Assembly: GCF_005435165.1 (NCBI RefSeq)
Contig: NZ_SGUC01000004.1
Coordinates: 1-64,000 of the forward strand
DNA from: Halorubrum sp. GN11_10-6_MGM
GTDB lineage: Archaea > Halobacteriota > Halobacteria > Halobacteriales > Haloferacaceae
Length of the DNA: 64,000 nt
Direction of reading: 5' to 3'
Shown: one piece after another, positions 16,536 through 24,046 of the stretch
Numbering within the stretch: the stretch's first letter is position 1
Layout of the letters: every line of letters begins with the position of its first letter
Made by a program: the position numbers and the translations under genes
The notes under the pieces: generated by a model
What the model was told of the DNA's origin: nothing
Database searches by the model: none
The model's input: only the letters and a program-made list of their open reading frames with translations

Positions 16536-16682
16536 CAACTGTCAGGCTGTCCCCCGGAACGAATCGCGAACGCTGCGTCGCCTCCAACTGTCAGGCTGTC
16601 CCCCGGAACGAATCGCGAACGCTGCGTCGCCTCCAACTGTCAGGCTGTCCCCCGGAACGAATCGCGAACGCTGCGTCGCCTC
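16536..16682. repeat. Three perfect 49-bp tandem repeats
   Basis: Units start at 16536, 16585 and 16634 and are identical. They lie inside the lipoprotein pseudogene and encode (minus strand) the block around RSRFVPGDSLTV. Because 49 is not a multiple of three, each copy is read in a different frame, and only 1, 4, 7... copies would restore the C-terminus. Confidence 0.95.
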
Positions 16683-17050
16683 GGCGAGCGTCGCTCCGTC
16701 GGTTGTAATGTCGGGGTCACTGCCCTCCGGATCCACTATGGTTCCGACGAACGCCAGTCTCTTCGCGGAAAGCGGTCCACCACCTTCATGTTTAACCGTC
16801 AGCACGCCGGTCTCGTCGCTGCGAGTCGCTGCCGAGTCGAACTCTGCTGCTAGGAAGACGGACGGGGGTCCAAGCGGCTCCTCGTCGATGATGAGCCCAC
16901 CGCCGACCAGAATCTGTTCGATGTACCACGCTTCTCTGGCTTCGGACATTCGAAAGGAGACCTCTTCCGTCCGCGATTTCCCTTGGTGCGCAATTGTGAG
17001 GGTTGTCTCGAGTATCACGTACGCGCTTTCTTGAGTCGTTCTCCGGAGAT

Positions 17051-17060
17051 CCCCCCCCCC
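17051..17060. other. Homopolymer run of ten C (G on coding strand)
   Basis: The longest homopolymer I noticed in the window lies in the lipoprotein pseudogene. Upstream coding is in one frame (IGEYTLERGG) and downstream coding in another (DLRRTTQESAYVI). Deleting one base, or adding two, would join them. It may be a slippage site, old decay or a sequencing error. Confidence 0.8.
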
Positions 17061-17310
17061 GCTCAAGCGTGTACTCTCCGATGTTGTCCGCTGTGAACCC
17101 ACCGCCGGCCCACGACCCTACGGATTCGTCCACTGCTTCGATGTTGTTCTCGTTCACGCCGGTGATGAACTGGTCGACAACCGCTTTCTGTGTCTGTAAC
17201 TCTCCGGACGAACCTCCGCTGAGTTACTTCGAATTCGCCGAGCAGCCGGTGAGAGCTACCATTGACAGGCTTCCCCCGGCCGTCAGAAACTGCCGGCGTC
17301 GATATGGCAT

Positions 17311-17669
17311 AGCGCGTACAAGTCGAGAGTAGGGCTTCAATCCACCGGGAAACGACGGGCCGTCGCCCGTTTTCGAAATGAGTGGGCGTTGTAGTCAGTC
17401 GCTAGTCTGGTGGTAGCTGTTGTGTCTCTGGTAATGAGTCGCACAGTAGTGTTCGAGGAGGCTCCGCTGCCGCTGCCGCAGTCGGGGCTACATCACGCCG
17501 AGATCATCTCGGTTAACCCGGATCGGGGGACGGTGGTGACTACCGGCTTAATTCTTGCCCGGACAAGACACGCTAGCGGTGTCTCTAGGGGAGTGGAACG
17601 ACGAAATTGGGTGGCTGGGGAGTCCCAGCCCACCAATCCCGCACGGCCAGAGACCGCGCGTTCAGTAGG
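17311..17669. other. Gene-poor stretch between pseudogene and tRNA-Ile
   Basis: There are 359 bases less GC-rich than the surroundings. A 92-codon + strand frame (17410-17688) has no family likeness, runs into the tRNA gene and is not credited. A GGCTGGG/CCCAGCC hairpin lies at about 17613-17633, downstream of the tRNA in its own direction. I see no attachment-site duplicate of the tRNA end. Confidence 0.5.
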
Positions 17670-17743
17670 TGGGCCAACACGGATTTGAACCGTGGACCTC
17701 CCGGTTATCAGCCGAGCGCTCAACCTGACTGAGCTATTGGCCC
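17670..17743 (-). tRNA. tRNA-Ile (GAT anticodon)
   Basis: A 74-base cloverleaf on the minus strand. The acceptor stem GGGCCAA/TTGGCCC closes it, the D-arm begins TAGCTCAGTCAGGTTGAGC, the anticodon loop is CTGATAA with anticodon GAT, and the T-arm has GGTTCAAATCC. The discriminator base is A. CCA is not encoded, as usual in haloarchaea. No intron is visible. It reads isoleucine AUC/AUU codons. Confidence 0.97.
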
Positions 17744-17845
17744 AGGTGAGCGCATTCAGTCGTTGCGCGGGTAGGATTTTAAGGGTTTCCTTTCGACAGC
17801 CGCCCGCCGTGTGGCGGTTTCACGTCCTCTCCAACGTCCGAGCCG

Positions 17846-18472
17846 TCAGTCGGTTCGCTGCTGCGTTTCGTCTTCGACCGTGTACTCCACGTCGACGACG
17901 TCGTCGCCGGCCGACGCGTCATCGTTCGCGGCGCCCGTCGACTCTCCGGCGGCGCCGGGACCGCCGGAACCGCCGCCGTCCTCCCCGCCGGGGAAGTCAC
18001 CGCCGTCGCCGGGGAACCCGCTGCCCATCGTGAACCCCCCCTCTCCGTCGTTCGGGAAGCCGCCGACGTACACGTTCCCGGAGAGGAACCCGTCCGTCTC
18101 GCGCTCGATGTACGGGACGACGACGTACTTCTTCAGGGCCACGCGGATCGGCACCCGCGAGAGCGGGAGCGCGAACAGGAAGCCGACCGCGTCGGTGACG
18201 AGCCCGGGGGTGAGCAGGAACGCGCCCGCGGCGATGAGCAGCCCGCCGTCGAGCAGCTCGTCGGTCGGTGGTTTCCCTTGCGCCGCCTTGCGTTGGATGC
18301 GCGCGAGCGTCGCGCGCCCCTCGGCGCGCAAGAGGAGCATCCCGAGGACGGCCGTCAACACGACGAGCGCGACCGTCACCGGCCACCCGAGCCGCGTCGC
18401 GACCACGATCAGAAACAGCGCGTCCACGAGGGGGACGACGAGGAGCAGCGCGAGCAGCGTTCGCGGGCGCAT
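17846..18472 (-). CDS. fxsA: FxsA family membrane protein
   Basis: A 208-residue protein. The first 110 residues hold the FxsA domain, with hydrophobic segments at about 5-25, 28-48 and 72-102 and the typical VTVALVVLTAVLGMLLLRAEG, then ELLDGGLLIAAGAFLLTPGLVTDAVG. The C-terminal 90 residues are Gly/Asp-rich and probably disordered outside the membrane. FxsA of E. coli suppresses F-exclusion of phage T7 when overproduced; its normal role is unknown. ATG at 18472 (MRPRTLLALLLV) begins the first helix directly. Upstream in-frame residues are Arg/Gly-rich and unlike coding. Confidence 0.9.
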   Translation of the reverse strand: MRPRTLLALLLVVPLVDALFLIVVATRLGWPVTVALVVLTAVLGMLLLRAEGRATLARIQRKAAQGKPPTDELLDGGLLIAAGAFLLTPGLVTDAVGFLFALPLSRVPIRVALKKYVVVPYIERETDGFLSGNVYVGGFPNDGEGGFTMGSGFPGDGGDFPGGEDGGGSGGPGAAGESTGAANDDASAGDDVVDVEYTVEDETQQRTD

Positions 18473-18696
18473 ACCCCCGCCTTCCCGCCGGGCGCCCATA
18501 GCCCTTTTCGTCGCGGCTGCGGAGCGGACGCGAATCCGGCCGTTCGCATCACCCAACTGCGCCGGTCGTTCGCCACGTACTCGCTGCGCCGGTCGAGAAC
18601 GCCGACGCTCGCCGCGATCGCCCCCCGCTAAACTCCCTCGACCGCCGCGACCGCCGCGACCGCCACGGCTTTGCCCGCCCGGTCCGAGCCGGCGGT

Positions 18697-19422
18697 ATGG
18701 ACATCCTCGGCGCGCTCGGACGCGACCCGCCGGACCGCGAGTCGCTGCCGCGGTGGGTCGCGCCGCTCCCGAAACGGCTGGAGGACATCGCCTTCCGGTT
18801 CGCGTGGCTCATCGTCGCGATCAACCTCGTCGGCACCGCCTTCGGCTTCTGGTACTACCGCTTCCAGTTTCGGGCCCTCCCGACCGAGATGTGGATCTTC
18901 ATCCCCGACAGCCCGGGCGCGACGCTGCTCATCGCGCTCGCGCTCGGCGCGTGGGCGCTGGGTCGGTCGAGCGACACCCTCGCGGCGCTCGCCTTCTTCG
19001 GCAACGTCAAACTCGGGCTGTGGACGCCGTACGTCCTCGTCGTCTTCTGGCCGGAGTTCCTCGCGGCCAACGGCCCGGCGCTGTACGCGTTCCTGCTGGT
19101 GAGCCACCTCGCGATGGTCGTTCAGGCGTTCGTCCTCCATCGGATCACCGACTTCCCGCTCCGCGCGGTGGCGGTCGCGACCGCGTGGTACACCGTCGAC
19201 CTGCTGATGGACTACTTCGTCCCCGTGATCGGCGAGGTGACGCACACCTCGCTGCCGTACGCCGACGGCGCGCCGTGGTTCACCACGACGGTCCTCCAGG
19301 TCGCGGCCGCGGGCGCGGTCGTACTCACCGTCGTCCCGCTGTTCTGGGCGCTCGGCACGCGGATCGCGACGCTCCGCGACCGCGGAGCGGACCCGGACCG
19401 CGAGTCCGGCTCCGCCGCGTGA
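18697..19422 (+). CDS. DUF1405 integral membrane protein
   Basis: A 241-residue multi-pass protein with seven hydrophobic segments. The segment LVGTAFGFWYYRFQ followed by PTEMWIFIPDSPGATLLIAL, and TAWYTVDLLMDYF further on, are characteristic of DUF1405, found in haloarchaea and Bacillus. The function is unknown. The charged N-terminus (PLPKRLEDIAF) is cytoplasmic by the positive-inside rule. It is divergent from fxsA with a 224-base gap that contains GC-rich sequence and no clear structure. The ATG at 18697 is the only good start. Confidence 0.88.
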   Translation: MDILGALGRDPPDRESLPRWVAPLPKRLEDIAFRFAWLIVAINLVGTAFGFWYYRFQFRALPTEMWIFIPDSPGATLLIALALGAWALGRSSDTLAALAFFGNVKLGLWTPYVLVVFWPEFLAANGPALYAFLLVSHLAMVVQAFVLHRITDFPLRAVAVATAWYTVDLLMDYFVPVIGEVTHTSLPYADGAPWFTTTVLQVAAAGAVVLTVVPLFWALGTRIATLRDRGADPDRESGSAA

Positions 19423-19462
19423 CGCGCCCCGATTTAAGTCGTCGCGTCGCCTCCGTTCACCC

Positions 19463-20509
19463 ATGAGTCTCTACGAGCGGATCGCCGACCTCCGGGTGAC
19501 GATCGAATCGGTCGACCGCCGGCGACACGTCGCGAACACGACGAGCGGGTTCGAGCGCACGACCACGGAGTACCGGCTCTCCGGCGACGGCGTCGTCGGC
19601 AAGGGGGAGGACGTGACCTACGAGACCGCCGACCACGACGCGCTCGCCGGGACCGATCCGATAGATCTCGAGGGGGAGTGGACGATCGACGGCCTCTCCG
19701 ACCGACTCGACGAGATCGACCTCTTCCACGGGCACTCGCCGGAAAGCGAGACCTCTCGAAACTACCGGCGGTGGGCGGTCGAGAGCGCGGCGCTCGACCT
19801 CGCGCTCCGCCAGCGCGGCGAGTCGCTCGGCGACGCGCTCGGGATCGACCCCGAGCCGCTCCGGTTCGTCGTCTCGACGCGGCTCGGCGACCCACCGTCG
19901 ACCGACCGCGTCGAGGTACTCCTCGCGCGCGACCCCGACTTGGAGTTCAAGCTCGACCCGACCCCCGAGTGGCCCGACGAGGCGTTCGAGACCCTCCGGA
20001 AGACCGACGCCGTGCGCGTCCTCGACCTGAAAGGCTGGTACGAGGGGACCGACGTCGACGTCGAGCCCGACCCGGAGCTGTACCGCGACGTGTTCGCGGC
20101 GTTCCCGGCCGCGGTCGTGGAGGACCCCGCGTTCACGCCGGCGACGGGCGCCTTGGTCGAGCCGCAGGCCGACCGCCTCTCGTTCGACTACCCGATCGAC
20201 GGCGTCGAGAGCCTGAAATCGCTCCCGGTCGAGCCCGGCTGGTGTAACGTCAAACCCTCGCGGTTCGGCACCCTCGAATCGCTGTTCGAGACGATCGCCT
20301 ACTGCGAGCGGGAGGGGATCGAGCTGTACGGCGGCGGGCAGTTCGAACTCGCGAGCGGCCGCACCGCGATCCAGACGCTCGCCGCGCTCTGTTACCCCGA
20401 CGGGCCGAACGACGTGGCGCCCCGCGCGTACAACGACCCCGACGCCGAGCCGCCGTACCCGAAGAGCCCGCTCCGCCCGAGCGGCGACGCGGTCGGCTTC
20501 GAGTTTTGA
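19463..20509 (+). CDS. Enolase-superfamily-like protein
   Basis: A 348-residue protein that resembles the enolase/mandelate-racemase fold in layout: an N-terminal capping part (residues 1-110, with EYRLSGDGVVGKGEDVTYE), then a barrel with VLDLKGWYEG near the second-strand position, VEDPAFTPATG and a C-terminal GQFELASGRTAIQTLAAL. The usual KxK and metal-binding Asp/Glu set is not plainly present: DLKGW has one lysine and the metal ligands cannot be placed with certainty. It may therefore have changed or lost the classical reaction. The ATG follows a 40-base gap after DUF1405, so the two may share a transcript. Confidence 0.7.
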   Translation: MSLYERIADLRVTIESVDRRRHVANTTSGFERTTTEYRLSGDGVVGKGEDVTYETADHDALAGTDPIDLEGEWTIDGLSDRLDEIDLFHGHSPESETSRNYRRWAVESAALDLALRQRGESLGDALGIDPEPLRFVVSTRLGDPPSTDRVEVLLARDPDLEFKLDPTPEWPDEAFETLRKTDAVRVLDLKGWYEGTDVDVEPDPELYRDVFAAFPAAVVEDPAFTPATGALVEPQADRLSFDYPIDGVESLKSLPVEPGWCNVKPSRFGTLESLFETIAYCEREGIELYGGGQFELASGRTAIQTLAALCYPDGPNDVAPRAYNDPDAEPPYPKSPLRPSGDAVGFEF

Positions 20510-20543
20510 GACCGCCGAACCGGACGGGTAGCTGCCCGACTAT

Positions 20544-20551
20544 TTATAAAT
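20544..20551 (+). promoter_or_regulatory. TATA box of candidate RNA copy B
   Basis: TTATAAAT lies 8 bases before GGTGGCGCG, as in copy A. It sits about 35 bases after the stop codon of the enolase-like gene, and the next annotated gene ahead (engB) is on the other strand, so this promoter has no protein gene to serve. Confidence 0.55.
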
Positions 20552-20559
20552 CGATCCGC

Positions 20560-20690
20560 GGTGGCGCGTGCCTGCGAGCGGTCGCCCACGGCGACCGCGA
20601 GACAGCACGCGCGAGGGAGTCAGTCGCCGGAGCGAAGCGACGGCGACTGACGAGGCTGGGGAGGTGTGAGGCTGCGGTTGCGGTGCGGGG
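20560..20690 (+). ncRNA. Candidate structured RNA element, copy B
   Basis: Order of blocks: GGTGGCGCG (20560-20568); outer inverted repeat GCGCGTGC/GCACGCGC (20564-20571, 20605-20612); inner hairpin of 9 bp with a CAC loop (20578-20598); linker CACGCGCGAGGGAGTC; second hairpin with 11-bp arms 20619-20629 and 20641-20651 and a GAGCGAAGCGA loop; tail GAGGCTGGGGAGGTGTGAGG (20652-20671). The stems differ from copy A at many positions but still pair. The start expected from the TATA box is near 20574, so the outer repeat may lie partly outside the RNA. Function and family are unknown. Confidence 0.5.
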
Positions 20691-20888
20691 GGGGAATCGA
20701 AGGGGCAGCCGCGAGGGCGAAGACGCGCGACGTAAGGACCGCAGGAGCGAACGCAGTGAGCGACGAGGACCGCAGCGAGCGCATCGAGTCCTCGCGGCTG
20801 GGGCTTCGGTGGTCGTGTTCTCGACAGCAACCGTGTCGTAACGACCGACTGAGACTTCGGTGGTCTCGTCTCGAACCGACTCAACCAC
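20691..20888. other. Structured spacer between RNA element B and engB
   Basis: There is no gene. It holds further inverted repeats, for example CGAGGAC (20764-20770) with GTCCTCG (20788-20794), and CGGCTGGGGCTTCGGTGGTC, which is loosely like the element tail. It may be a decayed partial copy of the element or its 3' end. Confidence 0.4.
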
Positions 20889-21509
20889 TTAAGAGACGAA
20901 CTTCAGCAGGTCGTCGCGGTTGTGGTCGTGGAAGCGCGTCCGGAGACACTCCTCTAACGCCTCGATGTCGCCGCGCTTCGCGCAGATGGGCGCCACGCGG
21001 TCGGACCACTGCTGCCACGGCGGGTACAGCCCCAACCGATCGCAGATCTCGTCGAGCCGCTCGTCGAGGTCGTCGATCTTGTCGGTCTTGTTGACGGCGA
21101 CGATGGGCTCGACGCCCACGTCCTCCAGGAAGCCGAACATCTCCACGTCGTGGGGGACGTTCCCGCGCTCGGCGTGGCGGTCGATGATGTCGACGGCGGC
21201 CTTGCCGTCCATCACGACGACGCCGGCCAGAATGGAGTCGGCGTTCTCCTCTAGGTAGCGCACGATGTCGGTCTTGATCTGCTCGCGGTGCTCCTCCTCG
21301 ACGCCGGACATGAACCCGAATCCGGGCAGGTCGGTGAACATGAAGCTCTCGCTGGCCCAGTCGAAGTGGTTCGGCTGCCGGGTGACGCCCGGCTTCCCGC
21401 CGGTCGAAAAGTCGTGGCCCGTCAACTCGCGCATCAGCGTGGACTTGCCGACGTTCGAGCGTCCCACGAGGACGACCTCGGCGTCGCGGTCCGGCCGGTC
21501 TTCGAACAT
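20889..21509 (-). CDS. engB: GTP-binding protein EngB
   Basis: A 206-residue single-domain GTPase of the EngB/YihA family, which assists assembly of the large ribosomal subunit. G1 is GRSNVGKST (about residues 16-24), G3 is DLPGFGF and G4 is NKTD, with [14 protein letters not shown]-like G5 surroundings (ICAKRGD). The segment [16 protein letters not shown] before G3 is the usual switch region with the G2 threonine. ATG at 21509 gives [19 protein letters not shown]. The longer in-frame extension upstream overlaps the divergent gene's promoter and is rejected. Confidence 0.95.
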   Translation of the reverse strand: MFEDRPDRDAEVVLVGRSNVGKSTLMRELTGHDFSTGGKPGVTRQPNHFDWASESFMFTDLPGFGFMSGVEEEHREQIKTDIVRYLEENADSILAGVVVMDGKAAVDIIDRHAERGNVPHDVEMFGFLEDVGVEPIVAVNKTDKIDDLDERLDEICDRLGLYPPWQQWSDRVAPICAKRGDIEALEECLRTRFHDHNRDDLLKFVS

Positions 21510-21588
21510 ACCCGACCGTGCGCGCCTGAGCGGGTTAAAAGGCGCGTCGCGGCGGCGGCTACTTACCAGTGCCCCGCCACGGACCGAC

Positions 21589-22338
21589 ATGGACAAGCAG
21601 GCAGTTCGCGAGGCGGTGTGGGACGCCTTCGACGCGGGCGACCAGGCGCGGTTCCCGTTCCCGCCCCACGACCGGATCCCGAACTTCGCCGGCGCCGACG
21701 ACGCGGCGGAGCGACTCGCGGCGACCGAGGCGTGGGCGCAAGCCGCGACGCTGAAGGCTAATCCCGACGCGCCACAGCTGCCGGTCCGCCGGGCCGCGCT
21801 CCGCGCGGGCAAGACCGTCTACGTCGCGCAGCCGCGGCTCCGCGATCCGGACCCCTTCCTTCGGCTCGACCCGGCCGACGTCCCGCCCGACGAGATCGAC
21901 GACGCCACGACCGTCTCCGGGATCTCCGAGTACGGGACGCCGACCGCGCCCGAGGACGTCGCTGCCGTCGACCTGATCGTCGCCGGCTCGGTGGGCGTGA
22001 CGACCGACGGCGCCCGGATCGGCAAAGGCGAGGGGTACAGCGACTTGGAATGGGCGGTCCTCCGCGAGCTCGGCGCGGCCGACGAAGCCACGACGGTCGC
22101 GACGACCGTCCACGAACTCTCGGTGCTCGACGGCCCCGAGTCCGCGGTGGGCACGGAGACCGACCTCCCCGAGCCCGACGCGCACGACGTGCCGCTCGAC
22201 CTCGTCGTGACGCCCGAGCGGACGGTCCGCACCGACACGCCGTACGCCCGGCCGGCCGGAGTCGATTGGGACGCCCTCGACGCGGAGAAGCTGTCGGAAA
22301 TCCCCGTCCTCGCGGAGCGAGCGCCCGAAAGAGAGTAG
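21589..22338 (+). CDS. 5-formyltetrahydrofolate cyclo-ligase family protein
   Basis: A 249-residue member of the 5-FTHF cyclo-ligase (MTHFS) family, which converts 5-formyl-THF with ATP to 5,10-methenyl-THF. The conserved block [20 protein letters not shown], matching the family's GxRxGxGxGYYD region, lies near residues 142-160, and the N-terminal [20 protein letters not shown] is the substrate/ATP region. Archaeal members are somewhat longer than bacterial ones. It is divergent from engB with a 79-base gap. Activity in haloarchaea is not proven for all paralogues, so specificity is family-level. Confidence 0.85.
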   Translation: MDKQAVREAVWDAFDAGDQARFPFPPHDRIPNFAGADDAAERLAATEAWAQAATLKANPDAPQLPVRRAALRAGKTVYVAQPRLRDPDPFLRLDPADVPPDEIDDATTVSGISEYGTPTAPEDVAAVDLIVAGSVGVTTDGARIGKGEGYSDLEWAVLRELGAADEATTVATTVHELSVLDGPESAVGTETDLPEPDAHDVPLDLVVTPERTVRTDTPYARPAGVDWDALDAEKLSEIPVLAERAPERE

Positions 22339-22354
22339 ACGACGGGTATCCGTC

Positions 22355-22436
22355 CGCGTGTCGGCGGTCAGTTCGCGTGTCGGCGGTCAGTTCGCGTGCC
22401 GGCGGTCAGTCCGCGTGCCGGCGGTCAGTCCGCGTG
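22355..22436. repeat. 19-bp tandem repeats (four units and a start of a fifth)
   Basis: Units of CGCGTG(T/C)CGGCGGTCAGT(T/C) start at 22355, 22374, 22393, 22412 and 22431. The array begins 16 bases after the cyclo-ligase stop and runs into the last codons of the convergent zinc-ribbon gene, whose stop (TCA on the + strand, 22425-22427) lies in one unit. Related CGGGCGGTCAGCCG copies occur at about 23969-24014. Confidence 0.9.
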
Positions 22437-22628
22437 CTGCGGCGTCGGCGCCGACCGCTCGGAGCGGTGATCGGCGACGTGACCGCACTCCGGACAGACG
22501 ATCGTGCGCTCGTCGCCGTCGCTGACGACGAGCCACCCCTCCGACAGGGGGCTCTCGAAGCGACACTCCGGACAGAAGAGGACCGACTTCCCGCGGGAGG
22601 GCGGGGAACCGCTGGCGTCTGCGTTCAT
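22425..22628 (-). CDS. Small zinc-ribbon protein
   Basis: A 67-residue protein with two C-x2-C pairs, FCPECRFESP and VCPECGHVADH, about 25 residues apart, forming one zinc ribbon. The core WLVVSDGDERTIVCPECG is like many small haloarchaeal zinc-ribbon proteins of unknown function. A strong Shine-Dalgarno (AGAGGTGA) lies about 5 bases before the ATG and a TATA-like CTTATAGC further up, so this gene, unlike many here, has a leader. Its 3' end lies in the 19-bp repeat array, which may have altered the last residues (PTPQHAD). Confidence 0.75.
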   Translation of the reverse strand: MNADASGSPPSRGKSVLFCPECRFESPLSEGWLVVSDGDERTIVCPECGHVADHRSERSAPTPQHAD

Positions 22629-22826
22629 GGTTCACCTCTAGAGCCCGAGCTATAAGGGTCTTTTTCGACCTGATCGTTCAGTATGATCGGGTTTCACACA
22701 CTGGGTTGTCGATCAAACTGGAGTAAAACAGATCGATTATTTCTAAAAACAGAGTATTTTTGATCGGTATCTGTCACCATCGTTTCGGAGACACCGGCTG
22801 CGGGCGTCGGCCCCGTCGCCACAGCG
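22629..22826. promoter_or_regulatory. AT-rich upstream region of the zinc-ribbon gene
   Basis: The 198 bases are much richer in A/T than the neighbourhood, holding the promoter and Shine-Dalgarno of the leftward zinc-ribbon gene and the 3' flank of the RaSEA gene. TGATCG or CGATCA words recur (near 22669, 22684, 22712, 22731 and 22760), spaced irregularly, which may be chance or operator sites. Confidence 0.4.
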
Positions 22827-23921
22827 TTATCGCGCCAGCGGCATGTTGTAGCTCGTCTCCTCGTCCATCACGTACTCCCACGTCGCCTCGCACTCGCAGG
22901 TCACCTGCTCGAAGACGCTCGGGTCCTGCCGCCTGTCGAAGTCCTTGATCGCGGTCTGGACGCGGTCGTCGCACTCGCCGCAGTTGTGCGCGCCGCGGTC
23001 GGAGCCGTGCCCGACGGGGTCGGAGACGACGATGGCGTCGGCGTCGGCCGTCTCCGCCAAGACGTGCGCGACCGACCAGAGCCACGGCGGGCGGTACCCC
23101 CCCTCGAAGAACAGCTCGTCGACCATCGTGTACCGCTGGACGTTCGTCGGGTTCATCGAGACGGTGTGACAGCCGTCGACGTCGGCACAGCGGCGGATCG
23201 AACTGATCATGTCGGCGGCGGCCTCCGGCTCCGCGAGGAACGGCGGCTTCATGAGGAGGTACGCCTTGATCCCCACGTCCGCGTCGAACTCGCCGTCGGC
23301 CGCGGCCGCCTCGGCGCAGGCGTCCTCGAAGTCGGCGAAGTCGAAGTACTTGTTCACGCAGTCGTGGCGCACCCGGTCCGTCGCGGTCTCTAACCCGACC
23401 GCCACGTCGGTGGCGATCCCGTACTCCGCGAAGTCGGCGATCTTCTCGCGGTCGACGAAGTCGGGAAGCGACTCGACGACGATCCGGTCGCGGTCCGCGA
23501 ACGTCTCGGCGATCGCTCGCCGGGTCTCCGCGGACACCTCGCGCTCGTCGAGGAAGGAGCCGGAGGTGTAGATCTTGATCAGCTCCGCGGGTTCGTCCGC
23601 CTCCTCGGCCTCGTGGTCGAGGCACGCGTCGATCTGGGTCATGAGGTCCTCGTGAGCGACGCTGCCGCCCTCGACCGACTCGGCGACGTACCCGCACATC
23701 GTACAGCCGCCGGCGCGGGCCCAGCGGCACCCTCCTGTATTGAGGATGATAGTCAGGGAGTTCACCACGCCGTCCGGCGTGTTGTCCTCGTCGATCCACA
23801 CGCGCGTCGGCTCCGTCGGGTCGTACGTCTCCGAGCGCTCGGCGCGGATGTCGCGCATCACGGCGTTGTGCGCGTCCATCCCGCGCCCCTGCTCGTACGC
23901 TCCGGGGCTCGGCTGACTCAT
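22827..23921 (-). CDS. Archaeosine biosynthesis radical SAM protein RaSEA
   Basis: A 364-residue radical SAM enzyme. The 4Fe-4S site is in NTGGCRWARAGGCTMCGY (residues about 63-80), with a wider cysteine spacing than the classical CxxxCxxC, as in the RaSEA family that works with ArcS to form archaeosine at position 15 of tRNA. IKIYTSGSFLDEREV and VGLETATDRVRHDCVNKYF are conserved parts of the barrel. C-terminal cysteines (CGECDD, CECEA) may bind another metal. Two Mets occur near the start; 23921 is the longer. ArcS and tgtA are not in the window. Confidence 0.88.
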   Translation of the reverse strand: MSQPSPGAYEQGRGMDAHNAVMRDIRAERSETYDPTEPTRVWIDEDNTPDGVVNSLTIILNTGGCRWARAGGCTMCGYVAESVEGGSVAHEDLMTQIDACLDHEAEEADEPAELIKIYTSGSFLDEREVSAETRRAIAETFADRDRIVVESLPDFVDREKIADFAEYGIATDVAVGLETATDRVRHDCVNKYFDFADFEDACAEAAAADGEFDADVGIKAYLLMKPPFLAEPEAAADMISSIRRCADVDGCHTVSMNPTNVQRYTMVDELFFEGGYRPPWLWSVAHVLAETADADAIVVSDPVGHGSDRGAHNCGECDDRVQTAIKDFDRRQDPSVFEQVTCECEATWEYVMDEETSYNMPLAR

Positions 23922-24046
23922 TGTCTGGAGGTGCGGCCGAGCGCGTAAAGCGGTGTCGTCATCGCTGACCGGGCGGTCTCAGGCGGTCAGCCGTCGACGG
24001 GCGGTCAGCCGCCGACTGAGGACGAGTCCGTGCTCCCGTTCGACCC

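Larger units (their letters stand above)
16447..17310 (-). pseudogene. Decayed Tat-type lipoprotein gene with three lesions
   Basis: Pieced together, the protein starts MPYRRRQFLTAGGSLSMVAL with lipobox LTGC, then a domain with FITGVNENNIEAVDESVGSW, and a C-terminal half (VLTVKHEGGGPLSAKRL ... FVPGDSLTVG ... AEYDVRVTF) that resembles the C-terminal beta domain of archaeal pilin-like proteins. It is broken three times: TAA at codon 29 (17226-17224); a run of ten G (minus strand, 17060-17051) where nine are needed to keep frame; and three 49-bp repeats (16536-16682) where one copy would be in frame and would read through to TAA at 16447-16449. It would have been exported and lipid-anchored. No expressed product is expected from this allele. 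Confidence 0.85.

Noticed and set aside
16271-16636. Minus-strand gene with repeated EATQRSRFVPGD segments
   Set aside because: It is the shifted reading of the 49-bp repeats and the decayed lipoprotein gene, not an independent gene.
17410-17688. 92-codon + strand gene before tRNA-Ile
   Set aside because: It runs into the tRNA gene, has no recognisable motif and its residue make-up is unlike haloarchaeal proteins.
17670-17743. tRNA-Met or intron-bearing tRNA
   Set aside because: The anticodon loop reads CTGATAA with no insertion, so it is a plain tRNA-Ile(GAT).
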